From Sesamum alatum (taxonomy: Eukaryota; Streptophyta; Magnoliopsida; Lamiales; Pedaliaceae), in contig JACGWO010000005.1 in NCBI GenBank assembly GCA_034509735.1, forward strand, positions 16,419,264-16,483,263: a stretch of DNA of 64,000 nucleotides, read 5' to 3'. The notes below the pieces were generated by a model. The model worked only from the letters and a program-made list of their open reading frames with translations. It had not been told where the DNA came from and did no database searches. This document shows positions 34,376 through 45,273 of this stretch, piece by piece (the stretch's first letter is position 1; each line of letters opens with the position of its first letter). A program made the translations under genes and the position numbers.

Positions 34376-35126
34376 GATGAAAAGGTTGGTAGACTCAAAG
34401 AACCTAGAGGTTGGGAACTTGAGTGATCTACCAACTTGTGAATCTTGTCTAAGAGGGAAAATGACCAAGAAGCCCTTTGTAGGACAAAGCAGGCTTGCCA
34501 CAGGTCTGTTGGACTTGGTCCATACAGACGTGTTGTGGACCACTAAGGACGCAGGCCCGAGGTGGGTTCTCCTACTTCATAACCTTCACCGATGATCATT
34601 CACGGTATGGTTATGTTTACCTGATGAGGTACAAGTCTGAAGCTCTTGAGAGGTTTAAAGAATTCAGACTTGAAGTGGAGAATCAAACCAACTGCAAAAT
34701 TAAAGTCCTACGGTCAGACCGAGGCGGTGAATACCTTAGTGCCGAATTCCTAGATTATCTAAAGGAACATGGTATAATATCAGAATGGACACCTCCCGGA
34801 ACACCACAGTTAAATGGCGTCTCTGAAAGAGGAACCGAACCCTGTTGGACATGGTTCGTTCCATGATGAGTTTTACCAAATTGCCCCTATCGTTTTGGGT
34901 TATGCATTAGAAACGGCAGCCAAGTTATTGAATTTTGGCGCCTACTAGTGTAGTGACCCCAAACGCCATATGAGATATGGCACGGCAAGCCTGCATCCTA
35001 CAACTACTTGAAAGTGTGGGGTAGCCCCGCATACGTCAAGAGGTTAGTGGGAGATAAGCTAGAATCCAGGTCTAGCCTATGCAGGTTCGTTGGATACCCT
35101 AAAGAAACTGCGGGTTTATTACTTTT
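34376..35126 (+). pseudogene. gag-pol: Element 5 integrase, frameshifted
   Basis: Integrase inserts the cDNA. Seen: CESC of the HHCC zinc region (about 34440), HTDV (first Asp, about 34525, with an inserted T just after), TDDHSRYGYVYLMRYKSE, DRGGEY (second Asp, about 34717), WTPPGTPQLNGVSER (Glu, about 34821). Lost G residues near 34827 and other one-base changes to 35127 split the C-terminal part (YEIWHGKPASYNYLKVWG, SRSSLCRFVGYPKE). All catalytic acids remain in the DNA. Confidence 0.88.
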
Positions 35127-37078
35127 ATGACCCTTTGGAACAAAAGGTATTTGTTTTCAAGGAATGCAGTATTCTTGGAGCAAGGCTTCCCGGAGGATAT
35201 CCAACCTGATGAGCTGATCCTTGAGGAATCAAGTGATGGAACTCAGCCATCAGAAACAGTCGCGGAAACCTCACCTAGAGGATTCAGGATAGACACTAGG
35301 AGGACTGACCTACCTAGAGAAGTCCAACATGCTAGGCATGAAGGACAACCTCAAGGGAGGCCAGCCCCGGCCCCTGAACCGCCGGCTCCGATACAGTCAG
35401 CGCCCACAGTTACCACTAACGTTCCCGTTCTCCGAAGGTCCACTAGAGAATCCAGACCTCCAGTGAGATATGGATTTCTAGGTGCGACCGATCTTCTGGA
35501 TAACGATCCTAAGACATACGGGGAAGCGATGTCAGACATCGACTCTGGGAAATGGCTTGAGGCCATGAAAACCGAAATGGACTCCATGAGCGAGAACCAA
35601 GTTTGGAGACTTGTAGATCCACCGAAAGGTGTTAAGCCAGTGGGCTGTAAGTGGGTCTACAAGCGCAAACTCGGCGTTAATGGAGAGGTTACTACCTTCA
35701 AGGCTAGGCTTGTAGCTAAGGGATACACTCAACGACCGGGGTCGATTTTGAGGATACCTACTCGCCAGTAGCCATGGCTAAATCCATTCGGATCCTGCTT
35801 GCCATAGCAGCATGGTATGACTATGAAATATGGCAGATGGACGTGAAACGGCCTTCCTCAACGGTTTCGTTGAAGAAGAGATCTATATGGATCTGCCGGA
35901 GGGTTCACGGTCGCTGGAGAAGAACAGAAGGTCTGTCGTCTCCAGAAGTCCATCTATGGCCTCAAACAAGCTTCCCGGAGTTGGAACATTCGATTTGATG
36001 AAGTAATACGGGGTTATGACTTCATCAAAAACGAATCCGAGCCTTGTGTATACAAGAAGATCAGTGGGAGCTCCATAGTGTTCCTAGTGCTTTACGTGGA
36101 TGACATTCTGCTCATTGGAATGACGTCAGAATGTTAGGAAACACGAAAGCATGGCTGTCAACCAAGTTTTCCATGAAGGACTTGGGTGAAGCATCCTACA
36201 TCCTAGGCATCCAGATTGTCAGGGACAGATCTAAAAGGATGTTAGGGCTCACCCAAAACTCGTATATGGAGAAAGTCCTAAAGAGATATCGAATGGACAA
36301 CTCCAAACGAGGGTTCCTTCCTATGAGGCATGGGATCAAGTTGTCCAAGAAACAGTCCCCGCAGACTGATGAGGAACTTGAAAAGATGAAAGTCATCCCC
36401 TATGCTTCTGCCGTAGGTAGCATCCAATATGCGGTCCACTGCACCAGGCCTGACATTGCATACGCTTTGAGCGTGACTAGCAGATATCAGTCCTGTGCAG
36501 GAGAGGCACATTGGAATGCAGTTAAGGGCATCCTTAAGTACCTAAGGAGGACTAAGGAAATGTTCTTAGTCTATGGCAATGGAAAACTAATTCTGGAAGG
36601 CTTTAGCGACGCCAGCTTCCAGTCTGATGACGATGATGCCAAGTCTCAATCTGGGTATGTATTCAAGCTCAACGGAGGAGTAGTGGCTTGGAAAAGTTCC
36701 AAGCAAGCAACCACTGCTGACTCCACCACTGAGGCTGAATACATAGCAGCTTCAGAAGCTGCCAAGGAAGCGGTTTGGATGAGAAACTACATCCAAGAGT
36801 TGGGTGTGGTGCCTAGCATCGCCGAGCCCGTTGTCATCTTCTGTGATAACAACAGTGCAATAGCGCAAGCGAAGGAACCGAGATCTCACCACCGTTCCAA
36901 ACACATTCTTAGACGCTACCATCTTCTTAGAGAAATGGTAGGAAGAGGTGACGTTCGGATGGACCGAGTCAACTCAGCAGACAACACAGCAGACCCGCTG
37001 ACAAAGCCTATGTCGCAAAGTGCTCATACGCAACATCTTGAGAAGATGGGGATTAGGCATATGGGTGATTGGCTTTAA
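35127..37078 (+). pseudogene. gag-pol: Element 5 RT and RNase H, frameshifted
   Basis: After the integrase tail and a Pro-rich linker (35330-35450), RT starts near 35566 (MKTEMDSMSENQVWRL). One-base losses at about 35737, 35847 and 35907 break its front half. YVDDIL is intact (36093-36110) but a base lost near 36118 follows. The frame from 36131 to 37078 (315 codons) is unbroken: RT thumb (SYILGIQIVRDRS), connection (MRHGIKLSKKQSPQTDEE) and RNase H with FSDASF, STTEAEYIAASEAAKE, FCDNNSAIAQA and HHRSKHILRRYHLLRE, ending MGDWL. No env-like frame follows. Confidence 0.9.
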
Positions 37079-37083
37079 AGGTC

Positions 37084-37093
37084 AAGTGGGAGA
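37084..37093 (+). promoter_or_regulatory. Element 5 polypurine tract
   Basis: AAGTGGGAGA, one base before the 3' LTR at 37095 and a few bases after the pol stop; primer for plus-strand DNA. Confidence 0.88.
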
Positions 37094-37094
37094 T

Positions 37095-39094
37095 TGTTAG
37101 AATAGGTGACCATGTAAGCCAATTTTGGCGGGTATATGTAACCTATGTCTAGACAATTATAGTGTTTTGATAAATCATTAATGAATAAAGAAGTGAATTT
37201 TCATTTGGCATTACTTTGTTTGTGTTCACTTGCACCTATTTTTCCATATCTGTTCACTACGCAAACAGAGCCCACGGACTGAGATTCGATTTCGGGGACT
37301 GGGACTACGCTTGGAGGTAGGTCCATGAAATCAGTCTTCCCGAATCAGTCCGGAAATCTCCAAGTCAAGGAATCCGAAAATGGGTACCGGGATTCCATTT
37401 GAGACTTGCACTAAGCATCTGCTGTCGTGTTTCATCGACGGGTGACGAGGATCGTCTAAGCAGTGTTAGTGGGTTAGCCTGCTAGGACGCAGCTGACTGA
37501 GGTGACTCGCGGGAACCGTCTTACGGAGGACCTTGAGTATGGTCTGCTAGGTATGACGTGTATTCCCGGTTCCAACGGTACAGGTAAAGTCCTTTGACTT
37601 GAGGAATTACTGAGTTTACCTGTACATCAGGATTGTATCTTAGATATGGTGAGAGATTGCCAGAATTCCATTTGGTAGTCATAAGCCATGTCTAGTGCAG
37701 TTCTGATGTACAAAGTGACAGTAGTTTCCAAGAAAGGATCTGTCTCCTGTCAATAGGTTTTGACAGTTGAGTCTCATGTATGCTCTAGGTCTTGTCCCTA
37801 AAAACTGTGGCCACAGTGACTGAACAGAAGGGAAGGGTTCCCTCGCGGCGTTTAGTGTGGACAGACCGACACTTAGGTCCAAAATGGGTACCTGCATTTT
37901 CCGTGCCTTAGACTCTAAGTGTTGAGACCGTAGACAGAAGGACAAGCGTACTGTTAGAGCCTAAATGTTCATCCCTGAATATTTCACCTAGTCTCTAGTG
38001 CCATGGACCGTTGCTAGATGGCCACCCATGGTAACGGACGGATTCTAGGAATCCGACCAAGTCTAGCTGAATGGTGAACCTAAAGAGTCACACACTATCC
38101 ACACACAATTAAATATTTAATTTGGAATTAAATATTGGAGTGAAGGAATGATTAAATTAGCTTTAATCGGGACCTTTATTTTTCTTGGAGAAATAATTCT
38201 TTCTATTTGATAGAAGGAATTAAATTGATAAATTGGATTTATCAAAAGGATTTATTTAATGGGCTTAAATAATATTTATATTTATTTTAGCCTCTTGGAA
38301 ATATTTAAATAGGTTTTAAATATTTCCATTAAATTAAATTAAATCAACGGTTGAGATTAATGGGAGAGATGGATGGCTAGGATCGTTTTGACTAGGTCAA
38401 AACACTAGTTTGACTAGGACTTTGACTAGGTCAAAATCCTAATCAAATTAGAGTTCTTGAAAGAGGAGTTTAAAGAGGATTAAACTCCTCTTCTATATAA
38501 ACCCCTAGCATCCTACAATTTACATGATGATGAAACTCCAACACACACACACAACACACACACACGGTTTCTCTCTCTCTCCCATCTCTCTCGTCCGCCC
38601 CTCTCTCTCTCAAGAAAATAGTTTTTTTTCTTGACTCTTTTGTTCTTGGAACATTAGAATCTTGATGAATCAATACCATTAATTGATAATGTGTTATTGA
38701 TTCATCCACTCCAAAAATTTATACACTTGTTCGTTGCTAGCACGACGTGCAAGATACGTGGGTGGATCGTGTGTCACGAATTAGAGGGTCTCAAAGACGG
38801 GATCTTGGTGCAAAACGGGGAACAACGCGTGTAGCCGTTGAAGACGAAAAACGACAACGGGTAGGTCTCGTTTTTAAATTTTCGTCCCTCTTTAATTTTC
38901 AACCCTATGGCCTCCATGATTTATTTTATGTTATACGTTCATGAGATACACCGAATGCCCGGGAAAAATTTTCAAAGGCACACCCTTTGAAACGTGTTTT
39001 TAATTGAAAAGCATGTTTAAATTCCGTTTTAATTTTAATTATACCGCGCTTCCGCAATTCGCGCTTTTCCCGGGACGATCCACATAATCTTTCA
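37095..39094 (+). repeat. Element 5 3' LTR
   Basis: 2000 bp, nearly identical to 28702-30703. Differences include A/C at the AATTAG(A/C)TTTAATC site near 38161 and many run-length differences. W-boxes, TATA, donor-like site and hairpin are all repeated here. Confidence 0.93.
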
Positions 39095-40614
39095 TGTATT
39101 CCCGGTTCCAATAGTACGAATTGATCCTTGGACTTAAGGGATTACTGAGATCACGTACACACTATGCCTGTATCTTAGGTATGCGAAAGGGCTGCCAAGT
39201 CGAGTAACTCGGTAGTCATAAGCCCTATCTAGTACAGTTAAGATGTGTAGCGTGAAAGTAGGTCCTTAGAGAGGATCCATCTCCTATCAGAAGGCTGACG
39301 GTAATATCTCACTTTACTCTAAGACTCATCCCCGATAAATTTGTGGCCACAGTAACTGAACAAATGGGTAGGACCCCGTGTGACGTTTAGTATGGACGAG
39401 GCAAGGCTTAGGTCGAGAATGGGTACCTACAGTTCCATGCCCTAGACTCTAAGCAATAAGATTGTAGGTGGAAGGATAAACGTACTAAAGAGCCTAAATG
39501 TTCACACCATAAACATTCACTTAGTCTCTAGTGCCATGGACCGTTGCTAGACGGCCACTCATGGTGACGGACGAATTCCTGTCATGGGATGGTTGGGAAT
39601 TCGGCCAAGTCTAGCTAAGTGTGAACCTAAAGAGTCACAGACAATCCGCACACATCAAAGGTATTTAATTTGGAATTAATTCAGAGATGTTGAACGATTT
39701 AAATTGAATTTAATCGGTTCCCCTTTTCTTGGGATGTTGATTCCTTTAATTAGATTAAGAGGAATTAACTAAGAAGTATATTAGAGTTCTTGGATAAATT
39801 AAGAGGGCTTAAAATGAATATTATATTTTATTTATTTAAAGGCCCCATGGATTATTTAAATTAGGATTCAAATATTCCATAATTAAATGCACGGATGAGA
39901 TTAAAGAGGAGAGATCAATGACCTAGATTAATTTAACTAATCTAAGCCTAGTTTGACTAGGACTTTGACTAGGTCAAAATCCTAGTCAAACCAAGTTTCT
40001 AAAGTTGGAGTTTGAAGAGGAATAGGATTTCCCTTCTATAAATACCCCTAGATTAAACTTTAGAAGGATGATGATAATCAAGAAACACACACACACACAC
40101 ACAACTCGTCTCTCTCTCTCTACTCGTCCACCACCCCTTTTTCCAAGAAAAGTTTTGGTTATTTGTTTCATACAATTGAACCTAAGGAGGATTGATCATG
40201 TTAACTCATAACGTTTGGTCGATCCATCCTCTCTAAATACATACACTTGGTTTTTCACTAGCACGAGGATCAAGATATATGGGCAGATTGTGTGTACAAT
40301 TTAGAGGGTCTCTTATTCGAGATCTTGGTGCAAAATGGGGAACAACGCGAGTAGCGGGTTGAAGACCAAACTACAACTGGGTAGGTTCTTTTGTTTAGTG
40401 TCTTCATTTCCTATACCCTAAGGCCTCAACGATTTGCATGCTTTTATTTAGTCATGAGATACACCGAATGCCGGGGAGGTTCAAGGGAACACAACTTGAA
40501 CGTGTAATTTACATTTATGTATGAACATGTTTTAAATTTAGAATTTTATTTTATATCGCGCTTCCGCATTCACGCTCCTCCCGGGACGATCCACACGCCT
40601 TCCCTAGGCTTTCA
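39095..40614 (+). repeat. Element 4 5' LTR, second segment
   Basis: Resumes after the TGTAT duplication and runs to GGCTTTCA at 40614. It contains W-box-like motifs at about 39948-39995, a TATA box (CTATAAATACC, about 40037), CA- and CT-rich sequence, a donor-like CTGG|GTAGGT at 40381 and hairpin arms GTTCAAG / CTTGAAC (40479-40501). Confidence 0.85.
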
Positions 40615-40624
40615 GTGGTATCAG
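40615..40624 (+). promoter_or_regulatory. Element 4 primer-binding site, split
   Basis: GTGGTATCAG stands after the LTR end; element 6 is inserted here and the site continues as ATCAGAGCC at 50868. ATCAG is duplicated (40620-40624 and 50868-50872), so the insertion falls inside the primer-binding site. Confidence 0.9.
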
Positions 40625-42585
40625 TGTTAGAATAGGTGACCATATAGCCAATCTTGACGGGCAAAATGTAACCTATTTCTAGACAATTTCAGTGTTTTGA
40701 TAAATTTTATTAATGAATAAAGAAGTGAATTCATTTGGCATTACTTTGTTTGTGTTCACTTTATCTGCATTTCATATTTGTTCACTACACAAACAAAGCC
40801 CACAGACTGAAAACATATTTTGGGGACTAGGACTACGCTTGGAGGTAGGTCTATGAAATCAGTCCTGCCGAATCAGTCCGGAAATCTCCAAGTCAAGGAA
40901 TCTCAAAAATGGGTACCGAGATTCCCCTTGAGACTTGCACTAAGCATCTGCTATGGTATTTCATCGACGGGGGACGAGGGTCGTCTAAGCAGTGTTAGTG
41001 GGTTAGCCTGCTAGGGAGCAGCTGACTAATGTGACTCGCGGGAACCGTCTTATGGAGGACCTTGAGTAGGGTTGGCTAGGTATGACGTGTGTTCCCGGTT
41101 CCAACGGTACAGGTCAAGTCCTTTGACTTGAGGAACTGCTGAGTTTACCTGTATATCAGGTCTGTATCTTAGATATGGTGAGAGATTGCCGAGAAGCACT
41201 TGAGTAGTCATAAGCCATGTCTAGTGCAGCTCTGGTGTGTGCAGAGTGACAGTAGTTTCCAAGAAAGGATCTGTCTCCTGTCAAAGGCATGGACAGTTGA
41301 GTCTCACGTATGCTCTGCGTCTTGTCCCTAAAATCTGTGACCATAGTAACTGAACAGAAGGGAAGGTTTCCCTTGCGGCGTTTAGTAAGGACAGACCGAC
41401 ACTTAGGTCCAAAATGGGTACCTGCATTTTTCGTGCCCTAGACCCTAAGTGGTGAGACCGTAGACAGAAGGATGAGTGTACTGTTAGAACCTAAATGTTC
41501 ATCCCCGAATATTCACCTAGTCTCTAGTGCCATGGACCGTTGCTAGATGGCCACCCATGGTATTCTAGGGATCCGACCAAGTCTAGCTGAAAGGTGAACC
41601 TAAAGAGTCACACACAATCCACACACACTAACTATTTAATTTAGAATTAAATATTGGAGAAAAAGAATGATTAAATTAGATTTAATCGGGTCCTTTATTT
41701 TCTTGGAGAATTAATTTCTTTTATTTGATAAAAGGGATTAATCTAATAAATTAGATTTATTAGAAAATTAATTTAATGGGCCTAGAATCATATTTATATT
41801 TATTATATTTATTTATTTGGCCTTTGGAATATTTAATAGGTTTTAAATATTCCATTAAATTAAATTAATGGTTGAGATGGAAAGGGAGAGATGGATGGCT
41901 AGGATTAATTTGACTAGGTCAAATACTACTTTGACTAGGTCAAAATCCTAGTCAAAATAGTCTTCTTTAGAGTTGGAGTTTAAAGAGGATTAAACTCCTC
42001 CTCTATATATAGTCCTAGCCCCTCACCATTTGAGGAGTGATGAAATTCTAACACACACACACACACACACACAATTTTCGGCTCTCCCTCTCTCCCCACT
42101 CGTCCGCCCCCTCTGTCTCTCGCTCAAGAAAATATCTTTTCTTGTTCTTTTGTTCTTGGAACAATTGAACTTAGGAGAATTAATAACGTGTGATTAATTC
42201 ATCCTCTCCAAATATTACTTGTTCGTTCGCTAGCACGACGTGCAGATACGTGGGTGGTTTGCGTGTTACTATTTGGAGAATCTCACGTAAGAGATTGGGT
42301 GCAAAACGGGGAACAAGGCGAGTACCGGTTAGAAGACGAAAACGACAATCGGTAGGTTCCGATTTCATTTTTTTCGTTCCTCTTTAATTTTAATCCCTAT
42401 GGCCTCCATGATTATTTTTGTATGCTTTTAATTCATGTGATACACTAAACGCCAGGGAAACTTCAAGGGCGCACCCTTTGAATGTATTCTTTTATTTAAT
42501 TAAAAGTATGTTTTAATTTTTGTATTTTATTTTATACAGCGCTTCCATATTCGCGCTATTTCCCGGGACGATCCACAATCTTTCA
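40625..42585 (+). repeat. Element 6 5' LTR (type A)
   Basis: 1961 bp, TGTTAGAATAGG...CTTTCA. W-box cluster at about 41910-41956, TATATATA near 42005, (CA)n at 42052-42072, donor-like TCG|GTAGGT at 42352, hairpin near 42462-42482. A small deletion is visible near 41562, after CCACCCATGGT. Confidence 0.9.
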
Positions 42586-42586
42586 G

Positions 42587-42599
42587 TGGTATCAGAGCC
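42587..42599 (+). promoter_or_regulatory. Element 6 primer-binding site
   Basis: TGGTATCAGAGCC one base after the 5' LTR; matches plant initiator tRNA-Met. Confidence 0.92.
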
Positions 42600-42694
42600 C
42601 GGTTTGGTGTATAGGCCTAGGGTTTTATGTGCGTTTTAAGCATGAAACATGTTCTTGGCATGTTTTAATTAATTCTTGATTATATTATTATTAA

Positions 42695-43160
42695 GGGTTA
42701 ATTACACTTACACCCCCTCTGAGAATGTATAATTACACTTTCCTCTAAAAAGGTTTTGAAATTACACTTACACCCCCTCCGAAAATTTTCTGTTTACACC
42801 TGACCCCATCCGTTAGAGTTTGGACGAAAAATATTCACGTGAACAAAAATAATTACATAAATTTTCAATTTTTTCCATCATTTAACATTCTCATGTATAT
42901 TTTTGTACTTATAAGAGGATAAGTGTAACGTATATGTATGGAGTGAGGCCAATATTATTATATTTTTTTCCTTATAAGTACAAAATTATTGCACGAGAAT
43001 GTTAAATGAGAGGTAAAATTGAAAATTTATGTAATTATTTTTTGTTGAAATGAACATTTTCCGCCCAAACTTTAACGAATGGAGGTCAGGTGTAAACAAA
43101 GAATTTTTAGAGGGGCTGTAAATGTAATTTCAAAACTTCTTTGGGGGAAAGTGTAATTAA
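42695..43160. mobile_element. Foldback element (long-TIR MITE) in the element 6 leader
   Basis: About 466 bp whose two halves are inverted copies: TTAATTACACTT at the left and AAGTGTAATTAA at the right, with arms of roughly 200 bp holding TTTGAAATTACA, TTTACACCTGACC and AATTACATAAATTTTC in mirror order. No coding capacity. Flanks are consistent with a short TTAA-type duplication, but the exact ends are uncertain. The same leader position in element 5 (about 30800) is uninterrupted, so it is an insertion. Superfamily not determined. Confidence 0.8.
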
Positions 43161-43264
43161 AGCATGTCGTTTTCTTGCTTTTTAATTCGTGTGATTTTGG
43201 TATCGTTGGTATCTTCTGTTTTTCTTGGAAAATGGGGGGAAAGTGGAACGAAAACGGAGAAACG

Positions 43265-43745
43265 GCGCAGCACACGCCGACCAGCTGGAGGCTGGCCGCG
43301 CGCAGCCGCGCGGGCAGGGCGCATGGTTGCGCGCAGCCCACCTGCCTAAAGGCGCGGCCGGGCATCAGGCAGGCCGCTGGCCGAGCGCGTACGAAAACGG
43401 GCAGGAAAGCCCGCGCGCGCGCGCCAGGGCCAGCGTGCCGGGATGCCTGCGCGCCAGGACGCGCGGCCAGAGGGGCCGTGCGCGAGCGCGCGCACGAGGG
43501 CGTGCTGAAGATTCCATGCGTGCGCGCACCAGGCGGCACCACCAGGCGCGCACGCACGCAGACGATGGTGTCTGCGCGTGCGCGCCCGGTGGACGCACCC
43601 AGTGCGCATGCGTGCGCGCACTGCGCAGGTCAGACGCGCGGCTGGCGGCCAGAAGGCCAGCGCGTGCGGCCGCGCAGCCTGCTGCCGACCAGGCGCGCGC
43701 GCCCGGTTAGGCAGTGCCTGCGCGCGACCGGCTGGCTGCTGCCGG
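43265..43745 (+). other. CpG-rich leader tract of element 6
   Basis: About 480 bp of GC-rich sequence with many CGCG runs. Overlapping frames on both strands up to 225 codons (for example 43175-43852 plus, 43072-43557 minus) are composition artefacts. Confidence 0.85.
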
Positions 43746-45273
43746 TGTTGCTAGGGTTTCTCCCCTATTTTTATTTTGTTTATTTTTTCAGTTTTAATTT
43801 TTTAATTAATTCTGAAAATTCATTTTTGTTCAACTTTTGCCTAATTTTCTAAAGACATTATTTTAGGAAGTAAAATATATTGAATTTGGAATCCCGGGGA
43901 TATTTTACTTAGAAATAATGAGGAAAGATTTTCCTAAAATGAGAAAATATTATTGCCAACGCTTATGCCATATTTTCACACGTTATGCTTTTATTTCGTT
44001 ACTTTATCTTGAATAATTATGATTGGTTATCATGTATTATTGGTATGTTGTTATTATGTGATTGGATCATATGATAATGTGTGTTGGATGGAAACGGATG
44101 ATCACGAGCCCTAGACCGAATGTATGGTTTAATTTCATGTTGGGCCTGTGTGCCTCTTTTACTGCTTTCTCCTTCTCTCTTTCTAGTTGCCTTGGAATAA
44201 TAAGCCATTCTATCTCCCTCCGTACGTACTCCGCCCGGGTTTTCGCTGGGGTTTCTATTTTTAATATGTAATGAGAGTAGAATAGGAGTGAGGTTTCAAT
44301 TTTATGTAATTGATGGAGAAGAAGGAATGTCCACATGGAGAGCCCAGACTGGAGGTTCCAAGGCATTTCCATGAAGAGAAGAAAGAGAAAAGAGACCAAG
44401 GCCCATCAGAATGATGATTGGGTAACTATTAATGTAATAGTATAGGACCAATCCTAGATTGACCATAGATCCACTGCGGGCTCAGTGGATCGCATAGGAT
44501 TCGGGCTCGTGATCATCCAACAGGGGCGTGCTAGGCTTTAATTTTGCATGTGGTTATTGTGATGGATGAATGGCGCTTTATTTATCATATAACTGTTGTG
44601 GATGCAATTTATTTATTACGCATTATGGATGAATGTGTAAGATATATTATATTATGAGATCTCGGTCATTTACTACTCTCACATTGGTTGGACCAATGTC
44701 CAAATATTAGACCCTAGACAAAATGGACATGGACTCTAGGAGTTTGTCCATGCCTTCCAATCCATGGTACAGTGAGGAAGCTAATTTAGGTCAATAGCGT
44801 GGGTCTCACGAGTCGTGGCACGTTATTGTACTTAAAAGAAGCTGCACTGTGTCATGAACGAAAATAGACCGCTGTTACCTGTCTCACGAGTCGTGGGGGT
44901 AGCAGTGGGTCTATGGCTCGGTTGATTGGGTCGGGGCTAACACCCGATTAATATGATTCGCTTGGAATCCTCGGGATCATGTGAAAGGGTGAGCCAACAA
45001 TCTTGGGAATCTCGTGGAACGAGAATGGTATGGTATACCTCCTACAGGATTTTTTCCATGCGAATCGCAAAAGCAAGGTATGGGAAAAATCGCTATGGAT
45101 CCCAAGCCAACTAGGAAAGGGTTTCCCGAAAATCACGTTTAAGGGTACCGTATTTTCGTATAAATAGTGGACTCATTAAATGACTAAAGACCAAGCATTT
45201 AATTATATTTATCAAACCACCATCTTTTATATTCTGCTGATCGCAAACTCTGTTTTTAAATGTAGATTTAAAA
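43746..45273 (+). other. Distal leader of element 6
   Basis: Conserved non-coding leader with two exact CACGAGTCGTG copies (44807-44817, 44885-44895), TATAAATA at 45159-45166, a CTGAT branch-like site near 45237 and acceptor-like TGTAG ending at 45265. Confidence 0.75.

Larger units (their letters stand above)
28702..39094 (+). mobile_element. Element 5: full-length copia retrotransposon
   Basis: The most complete element in the window, 10.39 kb: 5' LTR 28702-30703, primer-binding site 30705-30717, CpG-rich leader, gag-pol 33027-37078, polypurine tract 37084-37093, 3' LTR 37095-39094, TGTAT duplications. By eye the LTRs differ by about five substitutions and a dozen one-base indels, nearly all in homopolymers, so the insertion is young. 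The polyprotein resembles Tork/TNT1-type copia elements (UBN2 gag, single frame); the lineage call is tentative. Confidence 0.93.

Noticed and set aside
28702..39094. Possible env-like gene after pol, as in SIRE-type copia elements
   Set aside because: The polypurine tract and 3' LTR follow the pol stop within a few bases in elements 5 and 6; there is no room for another gene.
43072..43852. Frames of up to 225 codons in the element 6 leader
   Set aside because: Same composition effect; no counterpart of similar sequence in elements 4, 5 or 7.
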